The notes under the pieces are model-generated. The model searched no databases, was not told the DNA's origin, and worked only from the letters and a program-made list of their open reading frames with translations. Below, in pieces: positions 16,959 to 24,794 of a stretch of 33,234 nt of DNA. Both the position numbers and the translations under genes were made by a program. The stretch covers positions 1 through 33,234 of the forward strand of contig CADEDC010000063.1 in the NCBI GenBank assembly GCA_902825985.1, written 5' to 3'. The first letter of the stretch is position 1, and every line of letters starts with the position of its first letter. The DNA comes from an uncultured Acidobacteriota bacterium (GTDB lineage: Bacteria > Acidobacteriota > Vicinamibacteria > Vicinamibacterales > CAVVIG01).

Positions 16959-16987
16959 AGCATGACCAACCTGGTCTGCCCAGTCAA
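16959..16987 (-). promoter_or_regulatory. Possible promoter of the H1-like gene
   Basis: On the minus strand TTGACT (16982-16987) and CATGCT (16959-16964) are 17 nt apart, upstream of the H1-like gene and just past the M64 stop codon. The -10 box matches only 3 of 6 positions. Confidence 0.35.
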
Positions 16988-16991
16988 GATG

Positions 16992-18404
16992 CTATCGGCG
17001 CGCGTACATATCGAGAATTGCCTCGATGGCGCGCCGACACACCACGCAGAAAGGCACGTCGTCGCGGGTGAACATGATGCAATCCGACTGCGGCCGGTAG
17101 TAGCCGCGCGCCTCGTAGTTCGCTCCCTCGAATGCGCCGACCAGGCCGCCGTGCGGCCGGCCATTCAGCAGCGCCGTGTCGCGCAGCATCTCGTCGCGGA
17201 AGAGGGCGTTCATCTCGGCCTCGGGCCGGTTCTGGGCGCGGATCTCGCGACGGCGCTCCTGCCGCTGCTTGGTGTCCCGCTCGAAGTCGTCCTTCGGCCA
17301 GGGCGTCGGCAGCGGCGTGCCCGGCAGGACGAGGTCCTTCCACTTCAGGCTGGCCGGGTCGAGCAGCGCCGTGACGTTCGGCTCCCACGGCTCGATCTTG
17401 TCCGTCGGCGGCAGATAGGCGACGTCGGAGGTGTAGTACTCGTCCGCCAGGCCGGCGATGTGATGGCCGAACTCGTGCACGAAAATGTAGGGTGCCCAGG
17501 CGCTGTCGGCGGCCACCGTCGCGTAGAGGTTGAAGATGCCGCCGCCGCCGTAGGTCGACGAGTTCGTCAGGATTTCGACCACTTCATACGGCGCATTCGC
17601 CGCAATCTCGCGGAATGCCCGATTCTCCATCGTCAGGATGTAGCGCTCCGAATCGAACGTGTCGTACGACGTCCCGAGCGGCGAGCTGCGGTGCAGCGTA
17701 CCGGATGGACGCGAGATGCCCGACTGCGCCGCCGCCGGCACCAGCCCCCAGACGTTGATGTCCTTCTCCCGCTCCTTGAACGGCGAGGTGCTGAAGAACA
17801 CCTTCAACAGGCGGCGGGCGTCCCGTTCGAACTTGCCACGTTCGCGCGCCGTGTAGCCGTCACCGAGAATCAGCAGGTCGAGCTTGTCTTCCGGCGACCC
17901 GGCCTTGTGCAACTCGATGAGCGGCCCGGCGGCGGCCGGTGGGATGCCGCGGACGATGAACTTGTCCGCCGGATCCAGGGTGAACGTCCAGACGTCGCGG
18001 AACTCGTTGCGGGCGTCGCGCTTGCGGACGGTGATGGTCGCGGTCCTGTCGACCGCCGGAAAACGTAACGATTCGGAGAACGTCCGGTGCATCTGCCGCG
18101 CTTCGCCGGTGGTCTCCCATTCGCCGTAGATCGACGCGAAGCCACGCGAATACAGCACGCGGCCGCTCGCGGCGTCGGCGACTTCGAAGAAGTACTTGCC
18201 GAGATTGGACCCGTCGATCGGCCTGGCCGGATTGCCCGGCCATGGCAGAGGCTCGACGACGATTCGGTCGAGGCTGAAGCGCTCCTCTTTGTCGGTGCCG
18301 GTATGGTAGTAATCGACGCGCATGGTCGCGGGGGCGGCCTGGCCCGGCACAGCCGCGGTCAGCGTCAGGATCAACAGCGTCAACGCCAGCGCCGCTCTTC
18401 TCAT
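16992..18404 (-). CDS. Secreted M64 family metallopeptidase (IgA-peptidase-like)
   Basis: A 470-residue protein with a signal peptide (MRRAALALTLLILTLTAAVPGQAA). An M64 N-terminal beta-domain follows (about 25-165: MRVDYYHTGTDKEERFSLDRIVVEPLPWPG). The catalytic domain has LDLLILGDGYTARE near 177 and the zinc motif HEFGHHIAGLADEY, with His310, Glu311, His314 and Asp321. This elongated HExxHxxGxxD pattern is the M64 signature. The C-terminus has CIMFTRDDVPFCVVCRRAI, with Cys residues seen in the family. It is probably exported and hydrolyses proteins outside the cytoplasm; the IgA link is only a family name. ATG 18404 is chosen over 18428 because GAGGGAG lies about 8 nt upstream and the signal peptide then starts properly. 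Confidence 0.92.
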   Translation of the reverse strand: MRRAALALTLLILTLTAAVPGQAAPATMRVDYYHTGTDKEERFSLDRIVVEPLPWPGNPARPIDGSNLGKYFFEVADAASGRVLYSRGFASIYGEWETTGEARQMHRTFSESLRFPAVDRTATITVRKRDARNEFRDVWTFTLDPADKFIVRGIPPAAAGPLIELHKAGSPEDKLDLLILGDGYTARERGKFERDARRLLKVFFSTSPFKEREKDINVWGLVPAAAQSGISRPSGTLHRSSPLGTSYDTFDSERYILTMENRAFREIAANAPYEVVEILTNSSTYGGGGIFNLYATVAADSAWAPYIFVHEFGHHIAGLADEYYTSDVAYLPPTDKIEPWEPNVTALLDPASLKWKDLVLPGTPLPTPWPKDDFERDTKQRQERRREIRAQNRPEAEMNALFRDEMLRDTALLNGRPHGGLVGAFEGANYEARGYYRPQSDCIMFTRDDVPFCVVCRRAIEAILDMYARR

Positions 18405-18505
18405 CGGTGACTCCCTCGCTGACACCATAGCATGCAGGTGGCGGCCGGCCGCCGCCGGCGGCGTCGATGGCCGGGCCGACTCGGACCGGTGACTGGAGTG
18501 CTGGT

Positions 18506-19609
18506 GTGGAGCGCCACGACGGATTGGATACCAACGGCCTCGTCGCCGGTCTGTTGCGCGAGCTGGCCGCGGTGCAGACCTCGACGCAGAAGAGGTGGGG
18601 CTACAAGCGCGCGGCGGACGCCATTCTCGCGCTCGACTCGCCGCTCGAGTCGTACGTGAGGGCCGACGGCACCGTGCGGAAGATCGCGAATGTCGGACCC
18701 TCGTCCGAGCGGATCATCCTCGAGGTCGTGCGGACCGGGTCGTCGGCGACGGTGGCGGAGGCGGTCGGGCTGTCGGGTGTCGATGCAGACGGCGACCGTC
18801 GGCGGGCGCACTTCCTGAGCGGTGCCCAGGTGGCCGCGGCGCTGGCCGACGACACGCTGGACGGCCCGTCGCTCGACGACTATCGCGGCGATCTGCAAAT
18901 GCACTCCACCTGGAGCGACGGCACGGTGTCCGTCGCCGAGATGGCGCGCGCCTGCCGGTCGCGTGGCTACGAGTTCTGCGCGATCACGGACCACTCCTAC
19001 GGTCTGCCGATCGCGCACGGCGTGTCCATGGCTGACCTCGCCCGGCAGCACCGTGAGATCGAGGTCGTGAACCGGCGCTACAGGGGTCGCTTCCGGGTGC
19101 TCAAAGGCATCGAAGCGAACATCCTGGGTGACGGGCGACTGGATATGAAGCCGGACGAGCTCGCCCGCGTCGAGCTCGTGGTGGCTTCACCGCACTCCGG
19201 ACTGAGGGTCGAGGCCGACCAGACGGCGCGCATGGTGACGGCCGTGTCGACCCCGGGCGTTCACATCCTGGGACACCCGCGGGGGCGCCAGATCGGGTCG
19301 CGCCCGGGCATCAGGGCCAACTGGAAGAAGGTGTTCGAGCGCGCGGCCAGGACCGGCGTCGCGATCGAGATCGACGGCGACCCGCGTCGTCAGGACATCG
19401 ACTACCGCCTGGCCGAGCAGGCGCGGGCCGCGGGGTGCTTCTTCGCGCTCGACAGCGATGCCCACGCGCCGGACGAACTCGGTTTCGCCGAAGTCGCCGT
19501 CGCCCACGCGCGCCTCGCCGGCCTGCCGATGTCCCGGGTCGTCAACTGCTGGCCGCTGGATCGGCTGCTCGAGTGGATGCACCTGCGATCCATATGGAGC
19601 GACCGCTAA
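18506..19609 (+). CDS. PHP-domain phosphoesterase with PolX-like N-terminal helical domain, no polymerase domain
   Basis: A 367-residue protein. Residues 1-80 (LLRELAAVQTSTQKRWGYKRAADAILALDSPLESY to GPSSERIILEVVRTG) resemble the helix-hairpin-helix 8-kDa domain of DNA polymerase beta/X. The PHP domain (about 125-350) has GDLQMHSTWSDG (His133), ITDHSYGL (Asp162, His163), KGIEAN (Glu203), ASPHSG (His230), GHPRGR (His257) and ALDSDAH (Asp318, His320), a nearly complete metal site with Gln for the first His. The central polymerase palm of full PolX is absent. It probably acts as a nuclease or phosphatase. GTG 18506 has GGAG 7 nt upstream; ATG 18467 is the alternative. Its 3' end overlaps the convergent methyltransferase gene. 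Confidence 0.88.
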   Translation: MERHDGLDTNGLVAGLLRELAAVQTSTQKRWGYKRAADAILALDSPLESYVRADGTVRKIANVGPSSERIILEVVRTGSSATVAEAVGLSGVDADGDRRRAHFLSGAQVAAALADDTLDGPSLDDYRGDLQMHSTWSDGTVSVAEMARACRSRGYEFCAITDHSYGLPIAHGVSMADLARQHREIEVVNRRYRGRFRVLKGIEANILGDGRLDMKPDELARVELVVASPHSGLRVEADQTARMVTAVSTPGVHILGHPRGRQIGSRPGIRANWKKVFERAARTGVAIEIDGDPRRQDIDYRLAEQARAAGCFFALDSDAHAPDELGFAEVAVAHARLAGLPMSRVVNCWPLDRLLEWMHLRSIWSDR

Positions 19610-20324
19610 TCACCTGGTGGCGCAGGCCGGCGGCGCGATCCAGCTTGGCCACGAGCGGCGGCAGCGGAACCGTGAACCGCCATTCGTCGGCGCGGCCGCC
19701 GGCGTCGAGAAAGGGGATCAGGTCACGCTCCCACCAGGGCGAGACGCCCTTGGCCAGCGGTTCGACGATCAGCACCTGGTTCCCGCATGCGGCGCGGTCG
19801 AGCAGGCGCGCCACCAGGCCGCGACGCGCCTCATCCGTCAATTCGTTCAGCGCAAAGGCCGCGAGATAGGCACGGCCCTTCGGCAACGGATCGCGACCGA
19901 TGTCGCCGATCACGGCACGACCGGCGAGTCCGAGGTCTCGATACGAACGGTTCGCCTCACCTACGGCCCACGGATGCCGGTCGACGCCGTGCAGCGCGGG
20001 CGGCCGCTCGCAGCGGCTCGCCCAGCCGGCGCCGGCGGCGCCGGTGCCGCAGCCGAGGTCGACGAGCGCGCCCGCCACCGACGAGGCGCCTGGCAGCTCG
20101 GCCGCGATTGCCCGCAACAGCAGGAAGTGCAGCGGCCCGTAGAAGAGCGCGAAGGCCGCACGCTTCCCGTTCCCCGACAACGCCGCACCGTCGCGGAGCC
20201 CGCCCCGCCGTTCGACGTAGGTGGACGAGAGCGCCCGCAGGGCGCGCGTCACCTCGCGGAACTGGAGATCGGCGAGGTGACGATCCTCGAGCGCCGCCAT
20301 CCATCCGTCGAGGCGACTGCTCAC
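19542..20324 (-). CDS. SAM-dependent methyltransferase, Rsm22-like
   Basis: About 260 residues from GTG 20324 (GGCGGG 6 nt upstream). The helical N-terminus, FREVTRALRALSSTYVERRGGLRDGAALSGNGKRAAFALFYGPLHFLLLRAIAAEL, resembles the ribosomal small-subunit Rsm22-like family (PF09243). A SAM-binding DLGCGTGAAG (89-98) follows, then ALHGVDRHPWAVGEANRSYRDLGL. The Cys motif of mitochondrial Rsm22 is not visible. The open frame extends to 20507, but that would run into the divergent PA2779-like gene, so a downstream start is preferred; ATG 20300 is another choice. Its last 68 nt lie opposite the end of the PHP gene. The methyl acceptor is unknown. Confidence 0.72.
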   Translation of the reverse strand: MSSRLDGWMAALEDRHLADLQFREVTRALRALSSTYVERRGGLRDGAALSGNGKRAAFALFYGPLHFLLLRAIAAELPGASSVAGALVDLGCGTGAAGAGWASRCERPPALHGVDRHPWAVGEANRSYRDLGLAGRAVIGDIGRDPLPKGRAYLAAFALNELTDEARRGLVARLLDRAACGNQVLIVEPLAKGVSPWWERDLIPFLDAGGRADEWRFTVPLPPLVAKLDRAAGLRHQVISGRSIWIAGASTRAADPAASS

Positions 20325-20360
20325 GCCGGCCCGCCGTTCCGCGCCACCGGCGGGCCACCG

Positions 20361-20396
20361 TATACTGATGCTCGCGCCCTGGGTGCGCGTAGGAGG
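20361..20396 (+). promoter_or_regulatory. -10 box and strong ribosome site of the PA2779-like gene
   Basis: TATACT at 20361-20366 is a 5-of-6 match to a -10 box; the -35 region is poor. AGGAGG at 20391-20396 is a perfect Shine-Dalgarno 5 nt before ATG 20402. The transcript would have a leader of about 30 nt. Confidence 0.5.
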
Positions 20397-20401
20397 TGTG
20401 G

Positions 20402-20794
20402 ATGCGTCTGCTTTGTCATCTGGTGGCTGCGATACTGATTGTGGGTCTTGGAACGGCGTCGGCCCAGGCCCAATCGCGTCACGTCGTGGCCCCCGGTTCT
20501 CTCGCAACCGCGGTGCGCCTGCAGGCCGAGGCGCAGGACGCGGATCGTGCGGCGGTGCAGCGCACCATCGCCCACCCCGACGTGCAGCGCGCGGCGGCGG
20601 CCGCCGGCATCGACATGGCCCGGGTGGCGGCCGCGGTCGGCACCATGGCGGCGGACGATCTCGCCCGGACGGCCACGGCGGCGCGCAGCGTCGACCAGTC
20701 GCTCGTCGGCGGCGCGTCGACCATCGTGATTTCGACCACGACGATCATAATCGGACTGCTGGTGCTGATCCTGCTGATCGTCGCGCTCGACTGA
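20402..20794 (+). CDS. PA2779 family small exported protein with Gly-Gly motif and C-terminal transmembrane helix
   Basis: A 130-residue protein with a signal peptide (MRLLCHLVAAILIVGLGTASAQAQ). A helical middle follows (about 45-100; HPDVQRAAAAAGIDMARVAAAVGTMAADDLART), then Gly103-Gly104 in SLVGGAST, and a very hydrophobic end (TIVISTTTIIIGLLVLILLIVALD). The VxxxLxxxGID...AVGTMxxDDL pattern and the GG before the last helix resemble the PA2779 family of Pseudomonas and others. That family is usually found, as here, beside a PA2778-type cysteine peptidase, whose gene starts 8 nt downstream. The family's function is unknown. The Gly-Gly fits the specificity of C39 peptidases, so it may be the peptidase's substrate; this is an inference. 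Confidence 0.8.
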   Translation: MRLLCHLVAAILIVGLGTASAQAQSRHVVAPGSLATAVRLQAEAQDADRAAVQRTIAHPDVQRAAAAAGIDMARVAAAVGTMAADDLARTATAARSVDQSLVGGASTIVISTTTIIIGLLVLILLIVALD

Positions 20795-20802
20795 TCGGCG
20801 CG

Positions 20803-22932
20803 ATGCCGGACGACCACCCCCGCCGGCGCGCCCAACGGCCCGAGGGCGCGTTGCGGGCTGGCCGGCTGCTGCTCGCGCTGCTGACGCTCGGCGCGCCGGT
20901 TCGCGCGGTCGCCGCCGAGCCGGGTGCGCCCGCCTCCTTCCTCGCCGTCCCGTTTCTTCCGCAAACCGAAGCGCTGTGCGGCGGCGCCGCCGCCGCGATG
21001 TTGTTCCGCTACTTCGGCGATCGACACGCCGACGTCGAGCAGTTCGCGCCGCTCGTCGACCGGACCCGTGGTGGCATCGCCGCCGACCGCCTGGTCGAGG
21101 CTATCGCGGCACGCGGCTGGCGGACCACGCTGTCGTCGGGAACGCTCGACGGGTTGCGCGCCGAACTCGCGCAGCAGCATCCGCCGATGCTGCTGATCGA
21201 GGACCGGCCGTCCCGCTACCATTTCGTCGTCGCCGTCGGCGCGGACGCCGCCCATGTCTACCTGCACGACCCGACCTGGGGCCCGCGTCGATCGATGCCG
21301 ATTGGCGAGTTCGCGCGCGTCTGGCGCGTCACCGCAAACTGGATGCTGACCGTCGCACCGGGCAGCCCGCCGGTGGCGACGGCGGCCCCGCCGATTGAGG
21401 CGGCGCTTTCGCCGGTGGCTTCGGCGGTGCGTCCCGCTTCCCCGGCAACGGCGTGCGACCGGGCCGTGGACGAAGCCGTGGACGCCGTCCGGGCGCAGGG
21501 CCTGGACGCCGCCGACCGCATCTTCGGCACCGTGCGGACGACGTGTCCCACGGCGTCCCGTCCGTTGAGCGAACTCGCCGGCATCCGTTTCGCGCAGCAG
21601 CGCTACGCCGATGCGATCGAACTCGCCGGCACCGCCGTCGACCTCGACCCGCACGATGCCTACGCATGGGACGTGCTTGGCTCGAGCCGCTTCGTGCAGC
21701 GCGACGTACCGGGCGCGCTCGCTGCCTGGAATGTCATTGGCCGGCCCCGTCTCGACCTCATACGCATCGAAGGCCTCGCGCACACGCGCTATGCGTTCGT
21801 CGCGCAGTCGCTGCCGCTGGTGCCGAACGCCGTGGTCACGGCGGACGCGTACCGCCTGGCCCAGCGCCGACTGGGCGATTTGCCAGGGCTGACGGCGGCG
21901 CAGCTGCGGCTGACGCCCACGGAGGACGGCTGGGCCGAGGTGACCGCGGCGGTGCTCGAACGCCAGTCGCTGCCCGACAACCGGCTGGCCTGGCTGACGT
22001 TCGGCGCCCGGACCGCCGTCGGCCGGGCGATTTCGGTGGAGGCGCCAGGATGGACCGGCCAAAGCGACCGCTGGACCGCCAATTGGCGCTGGTGGAACAA
22101 CCGGCCGCGGATCGCCGTCGGGTTCGCCGCGCCGTCAGCGGGGCGGATCCGCGGCGTCTGGCAGGTCGACGCCTCGTGGACCAAGCAGGCGTTCGCGAGC
22201 GGCGCCGGCCAGGCCGGCCAGCGGGAGACGCAGCAGCATGCCTCCCTGACCCTGTCGGACTGGATTCGGCCCGACCTCCGCTACACCGTGCGCGGCACCG
22301 TCGACAGCTGGCAGGACGACGGGATCACGGCGCGCGGCCGCACCGTGGGTACGGGACTGGCGCTCGAGCGTCACTTCGCCGCCGACCGATGGATCGTCAG
22401 CGCCGAAGGACGGGTGTGGTGGCCGGCAGATGCGAACCCGGCGCCACTGGCGGTCGCCAGCCGCCGTTTCCAATCGATTGACCTGCAGACCGCGGCGCGG
22501 TCGACGACGACGGACCGTGGCTTCGTGACGCTGACGACGCTCGGTACGCGTGCCGTGTCGGCCGCCGCGCCGCGCCTCCTCTGGCCGGGCGCCGGTGACG
22601 TCGACGCGAGATCTCCGATGCTACGGGCGCATCCGCTCACCCGTGATGGCGTCATCGACAGTCCGGCATTCGGCCGGCGCCTCGTCTTCGCATCGATCGA
22701 ACAGCGGCGCTGGTTCAATCGGAGCCCGATCCTTCGCGTCGCGGTCGCCGGTTTCATCGATGCCGCACGCGCGTGGCAGCCGGCAGACGGCGATCGGCGG
22801 CGACGGCTCGTCGTCGACGCCGGTGTCGGACTGCGTGTCCGCGTTCCGGGGCACGACGACGTGCTGCGAGTCGACTATGGACACGGCCTCCGCGACGGCG
22901 CCCACGTCGTCTCCATCGGCTGGGCCCGCTGA
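20803..22932 (+). CDS. PA2778-type C39-like cysteine peptidase fused to TPR, POTRA-like and Omp85-like beta-barrel regions
   Basis: A 709-residue protein. The signal peptide is about 1-38. A papain-fold C39-like domain (about 44-185) has Gln54, Cys59 (QTEALCGG), His140 (RYHFVVAVG) and Asp156 (LHDPTWG). TPR-like helices run about 220-300 (AELAGTAVDLDPHDAYAWDVLG type). A POTRA-like segment (about 320-390) reads ADAYRLAQRRLGDLPGLTAAQLRLTP. The remaining 300 residues are amphipathic strands, ending in FASIEQRRWFN, VAGFIDAARAW and DDVLRVDYGHGLRDGAHVVSIGW, which look like the last strands of Omp85/FhaC barrels. Family members in Pseudomonas are, as I recall, C39 plus TPR only. The peptidase would face the periplasm. 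It is translated 8 nt after the PA2779-like gene. Confidence 0.8.
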   Translation: MPDDHPRRRAQRPEGALRAGRLLLALLTLGAPVRAVAAEPGAPASFLAVPFLPQTEALCGGAAAAMLFRYFGDRHADVEQFAPLVDRTRGGIAADRLVEAIAARGWRTTLSSGTLDGLRAELAQQHPPMLLIEDRPSRYHFVVAVGADAAHVYLHDPTWGPRRSMPIGEFARVWRVTANWMLTVAPGSPPVATAAPPIEAALSPVASAVRPASPATACDRAVDEAVDAVRAQGLDAADRIFGTVRTTCPTASRPLSELAGIRFAQQRYADAIELAGTAVDLDPHDAYAWDVLGSSRFVQRDVPGALAAWNVIGRPRLDLIRIEGLAHTRYAFVAQSLPLVPNAVVTADAYRLAQRRLGDLPGLTAAQLRLTPTEDGWAEVTAAVLERQSLPDNRLAWLTFGARTAVGRAISVEAPGWTGQSDRWTANWRWWNNRPRIAVGFAAPSAGRIRGVWQVDASWTKQAFASGAGQAGQRETQQHASLTLSDWIRPDLRYTVRGTVDSWQDDGITARGRTVGTGLALERHFAADRWIVSAEGRVWWPADANPAPLAVASRRFQSIDLQTAARSTTTDRGFVTLTTLGTRAVSAAAPRLLWPGAGDVDARSPMLRAHPLTRDGVIDSPAFGRRLVFASIEQRRWFNRSPILRVAVAGFIDAARAWQPADGDRRRRLVVDAGVGLRVRVPGHDDVLRVDYGHGLRDGAHVVSIGWAR

Positions 22933-22958
22933 CCGACCAGGGGACCGCCGGCATCCAA

Positions 22959-22975
22959 CCGGCCGGAGGGGCCGG
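22959..22975. terminator. Short hairpin between convergent genes
   Basis: CCGGCC (22959-22964) and GGCCGG (22970-22975) around GGAGG, in the 47-nt gap between the peptidase-barrel stop and the small membrane protein stop. No T tract. Confidence 0.3.
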
Positions 22976-22979
22976 CGAG

Positions 22980-23321
22980 TCAGTAGGCGCCGTAGATCAG
23001 CAGGTAGGCCGTGTAGAGCAGCAGCAGGTTCGGAAAGGCGGCCCACCAGAAAGCGTGATGCCACTCGCGGCGTTGCACGGTATCGGTGGCGGCTGCGCCC
23101 GTCCAGCGGACGAAGGCGACCGCCAGCAGCTCGATGATGACCGCCGAGACCGTGCCGGTCACCAGCGTCGCCATCCCGTAGTCGGCCGGCAACTCTTCGT
23201 GACGACGCACGTACTGCCGAAGGCCGGCCATCCAGAGCCACGCCACGGCCAGCGTCCACCCCGCGGCAAGCAGGTGCAACGATTTCGCGAAGATGCGGAC
23301 GTGGGAATGGCGGGGAGTCAT
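22980..23321 (-). CDS. Small multi-pass membrane protein of unknown function
   Basis: A 113-residue protein with three predicted membrane segments: LHLLAAGWTLAVAWLWMAGL (about 15-34), MATLVTGTVSAVIIELLAVAFV (about 50-71) and FWWAAFPNLLLLYTAYLLIYG (about 91-111). It is rich in Trp and Tyr. I recognise no family. ATG 23321 has no clear Shine-Dalgarno. It stands alone, convergent with the peptidase-barrel gene. A 7-bp hairpin (23351-23371) lies just upstream in its likely leader. Confidence 0.6.
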   Translation of the reverse strand: MTPRHSHVRIFAKSLHLLAAGWTLAVAWLWMAGLRQYVRRHEELPADYGMATLVTGTVSAVIIELLAVAFVRWTGAAATDTVQRREWHHAFWWAAFPNLLLLYTAYLLIYGAY

Positions 23322-23350
23322 GCAGGTGTGGGCACGTGTACCGTTCTGTT

Positions 23351-23371
23351 CTCAAGATACACGGTCTTGAG
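23351..23371. promoter_or_regulatory. Inverted repeat upstream of the small membrane protein
   Basis: CTCAAGA (23351-23357) and TCTTGAG (23365-23371) are exact inverted repeats separated by 7 nt, 30 nt upstream of ATG 23321. It could be an operator or a leader hairpin. Confidence 0.35.
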
Positions 23372-23494
23372 CCGTTTCTACACACGGGCTGCGATGCCGG
23401 ACGGTCCAGCGTGCGCAATGCCGTACAACGACGCGTGTTCCATCCTCGCAAACCGGGCGGCAGCCACATTGCGAGAAATCCGGCGGTGCCTCAC

Positions 23495-23647
23495 ATGACC
23501 GTGCGATCGTTCGTCTTGCGTTTGTGCGCACTCGGCCTGCTCCTGCTGCTCAATGCCATGACCCCCCAGGCTGGCATCGTGGCACTCGCAAGCTGTCTCG
23601 CTCACCTGCCTGGCCCGGCCACGGCGGATCCCGACCAGACGGTCTGA
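23495..23647 (+). CDS. Possible small exported peptide
   Basis: A 50-residue ORF, MTVRSFVLRLCALGLLLLLNAM at its start followed by a short polar tail with one more Cys, looking like a signal peptide or small membrane peptide. There is no Shine-Dalgarno and no recognised family, so it may be chance. Confidence 0.2.
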   Translation: MTVRSFVLRLCALGLLLLLNAMTPQAGIVALASCLAHLPGPATADPDQTV

Positions 23648-23678
23648 ATCCGGGGCCAGCAGGGCGAGAACCTGAAGA

Positions 23679-24677
23679 CTAGCGGGATCCGTTGAGATCG
23701 ATGAAGGTCTCGACGAGCGTGCGGCTACGCCAGCCCCGCTCTACCTCGTCCAGCAGCATCCGATTGGCCCGTTCAACCGGCAGCGCATCCTTGTAGGGCC
23801 GCGGCGTGGTCAGCGCGTCGAAGACGTCGACGACCCCCATGATCTGCGCGAGGAGCGGTACCGCGTCCCCTCTGAGGCCGTCGGGATAGCCGCTGCCGTC
23901 CTGGCGTTCGTGATGGTGGCGGACGATCGGCCGGACGCGGCGCAGGGAGCGCAATTCGCCGCAGAGACGATCGCCGATGATCGTGTGCTGCTTCATCTGC
24001 TCGTACTCGTCGGTCGTGAGGCGATCCGGCTTGAGCAGGATGCGGTCGGGGATGCCGACCTTGCCGATGTCGTGCAGGAACCCGCCGAGCCGCAGGGCGC
24101 CGATCTCCTGGGTTTCGAGTCCCAGCGCCGTTCCGAGGGCCGCGGCGTAGCCGGCGAGACGCTGACAGTGCCCGTCGGTGGTGCCATCGCGCGCCTCAAT
24201 CGTCAGCGCGAGGCTGAGAATCACCGACTCGGCCGAGTCGAGCTCGTCCGTGTAGTGCTTGATGCGCAGCAGCGAGCGGACCCGGGCCCGCAGTTCCGGT
24301 TCGCTGAACGGTTTCGAGATGAAGTCGTCCGCCCCGACCTCCAGCCCCTTGATGCGGCTGTTCGTGTCGGCCAGGGCGGTGACCAGCACGACCGGAATGA
24401 GACGGGTGGCCGGATCGTCCTTGATGCGGCGGCAGGCTTCGAAGCCGTCGAGCTTCGGCATCAGCACGTCCATGAGGATGACGTCGGGCTGCTCCAGGGC
24501 CACGGCGTCGAGCGCTTCCTGGCCGTCATGCGCGATGCGCAGCCGGTAGCCATCCCGGCTGAGCAGACGTTCCATCAGCCGTCCGTTCGCCTCGAGGTCA
24601 TCCACCACGAGCACGCTGCTGGTGCGGTCGGCACCCCGCAGGTGTTCGGCGACGGATTGGTGCGTCTTCAGGGCCAC
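23679..24677 (-). CDS. Response regulator with HD-GYP domain (c-di-GMP phosphodiesterase, RpfG-like)
   Basis: A 332-residue cytoplasmic protein. The receiver domain (about 20-140) has Asp26-Asp27, phospho-acceptor Asp70 (LMDVLMPKLDG), Thr100 and Lys122. The HD-GYP domain (about 150-325) has His202-Asp203 in FLHDIGKVGIPD, HHHERQDGSGYPDGL with the GYP triplet at 263-265, and VVDVFDALTTPRPYK. It should hydrolyse cyclic di-GMP when phosphorylated by a histidine kinase, which is not encoded here. The start is GTG 24677 with a nearby GAGAGAG. A consensus TATAAT lies about 65 nt upstream on the minus strand. Confidence 0.93.
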   Translation of the reverse strand: MALKTHQSVAEHLRGADRTSSVLVVDDLEANGRLMERLLSRDGYRLRIAHDGQEALDAVALEQPDVILMDVLMPKLDGFEACRRIKDDPATRLIPVVLVTALADTNSRIKGLEVGADDFISKPFSEPELRARVRSLLRIKHYTDELDSAESVILSLALTIEARDGTTDGHCQRLAGYAAALGTALGLETQEIGALRLGGFLHDIGKVGIPDRILLKPDRLTTDEYEQMKQHTIIGDRLCGELRSLRRVRPIVRHHHERQDGSGYPDGLRGDAVPLLAQIMGVVDVFDALTTPRPYKDALPVERANRMLLDEVERGWRSRTLVETFIDLNGSR

Positions 24678-24740
24678 GACTCTCTCATCGGCAGATTGAA
24701 TCCAGGGTCCAATCGGACCGCAGCCCGATCGTCGCTAGGG

Positions 24741-24746
24741 ATTATA
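24741..24746 (-). promoter_or_regulatory. Consensus -10 box upstream of the HD-GYP gene
   Basis: TATAAT on the minus strand (reads ATTATA on plus), 63 nt upstream of GTG 24677, in an otherwise GC-rich gap. No good -35 is seen at 16-18 nt, so an activator or an extended contact may be needed. Confidence 0.5.
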
Positions 24747-24794
24747 AGTGCTTTCAGCGTAAGCAGTTACTGTTGAGGTTCAGCCGAGAACCGG

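Noticed and set aside
16377-18068. 563-codon plus-strand ORF across the H1-like and M64 genes
   Set aside because: Low-complexity Arg/Ala/Pro translation spanning two well-supported minus-strand genes.
20479-22062. 527-codon minus-strand ORF opposite the PA2779/PA2778-type genes
   Set aside because: Arg-rich without recognisable domains; the plus strand encodes signal peptides and catalytic motifs with good ribosome sites.
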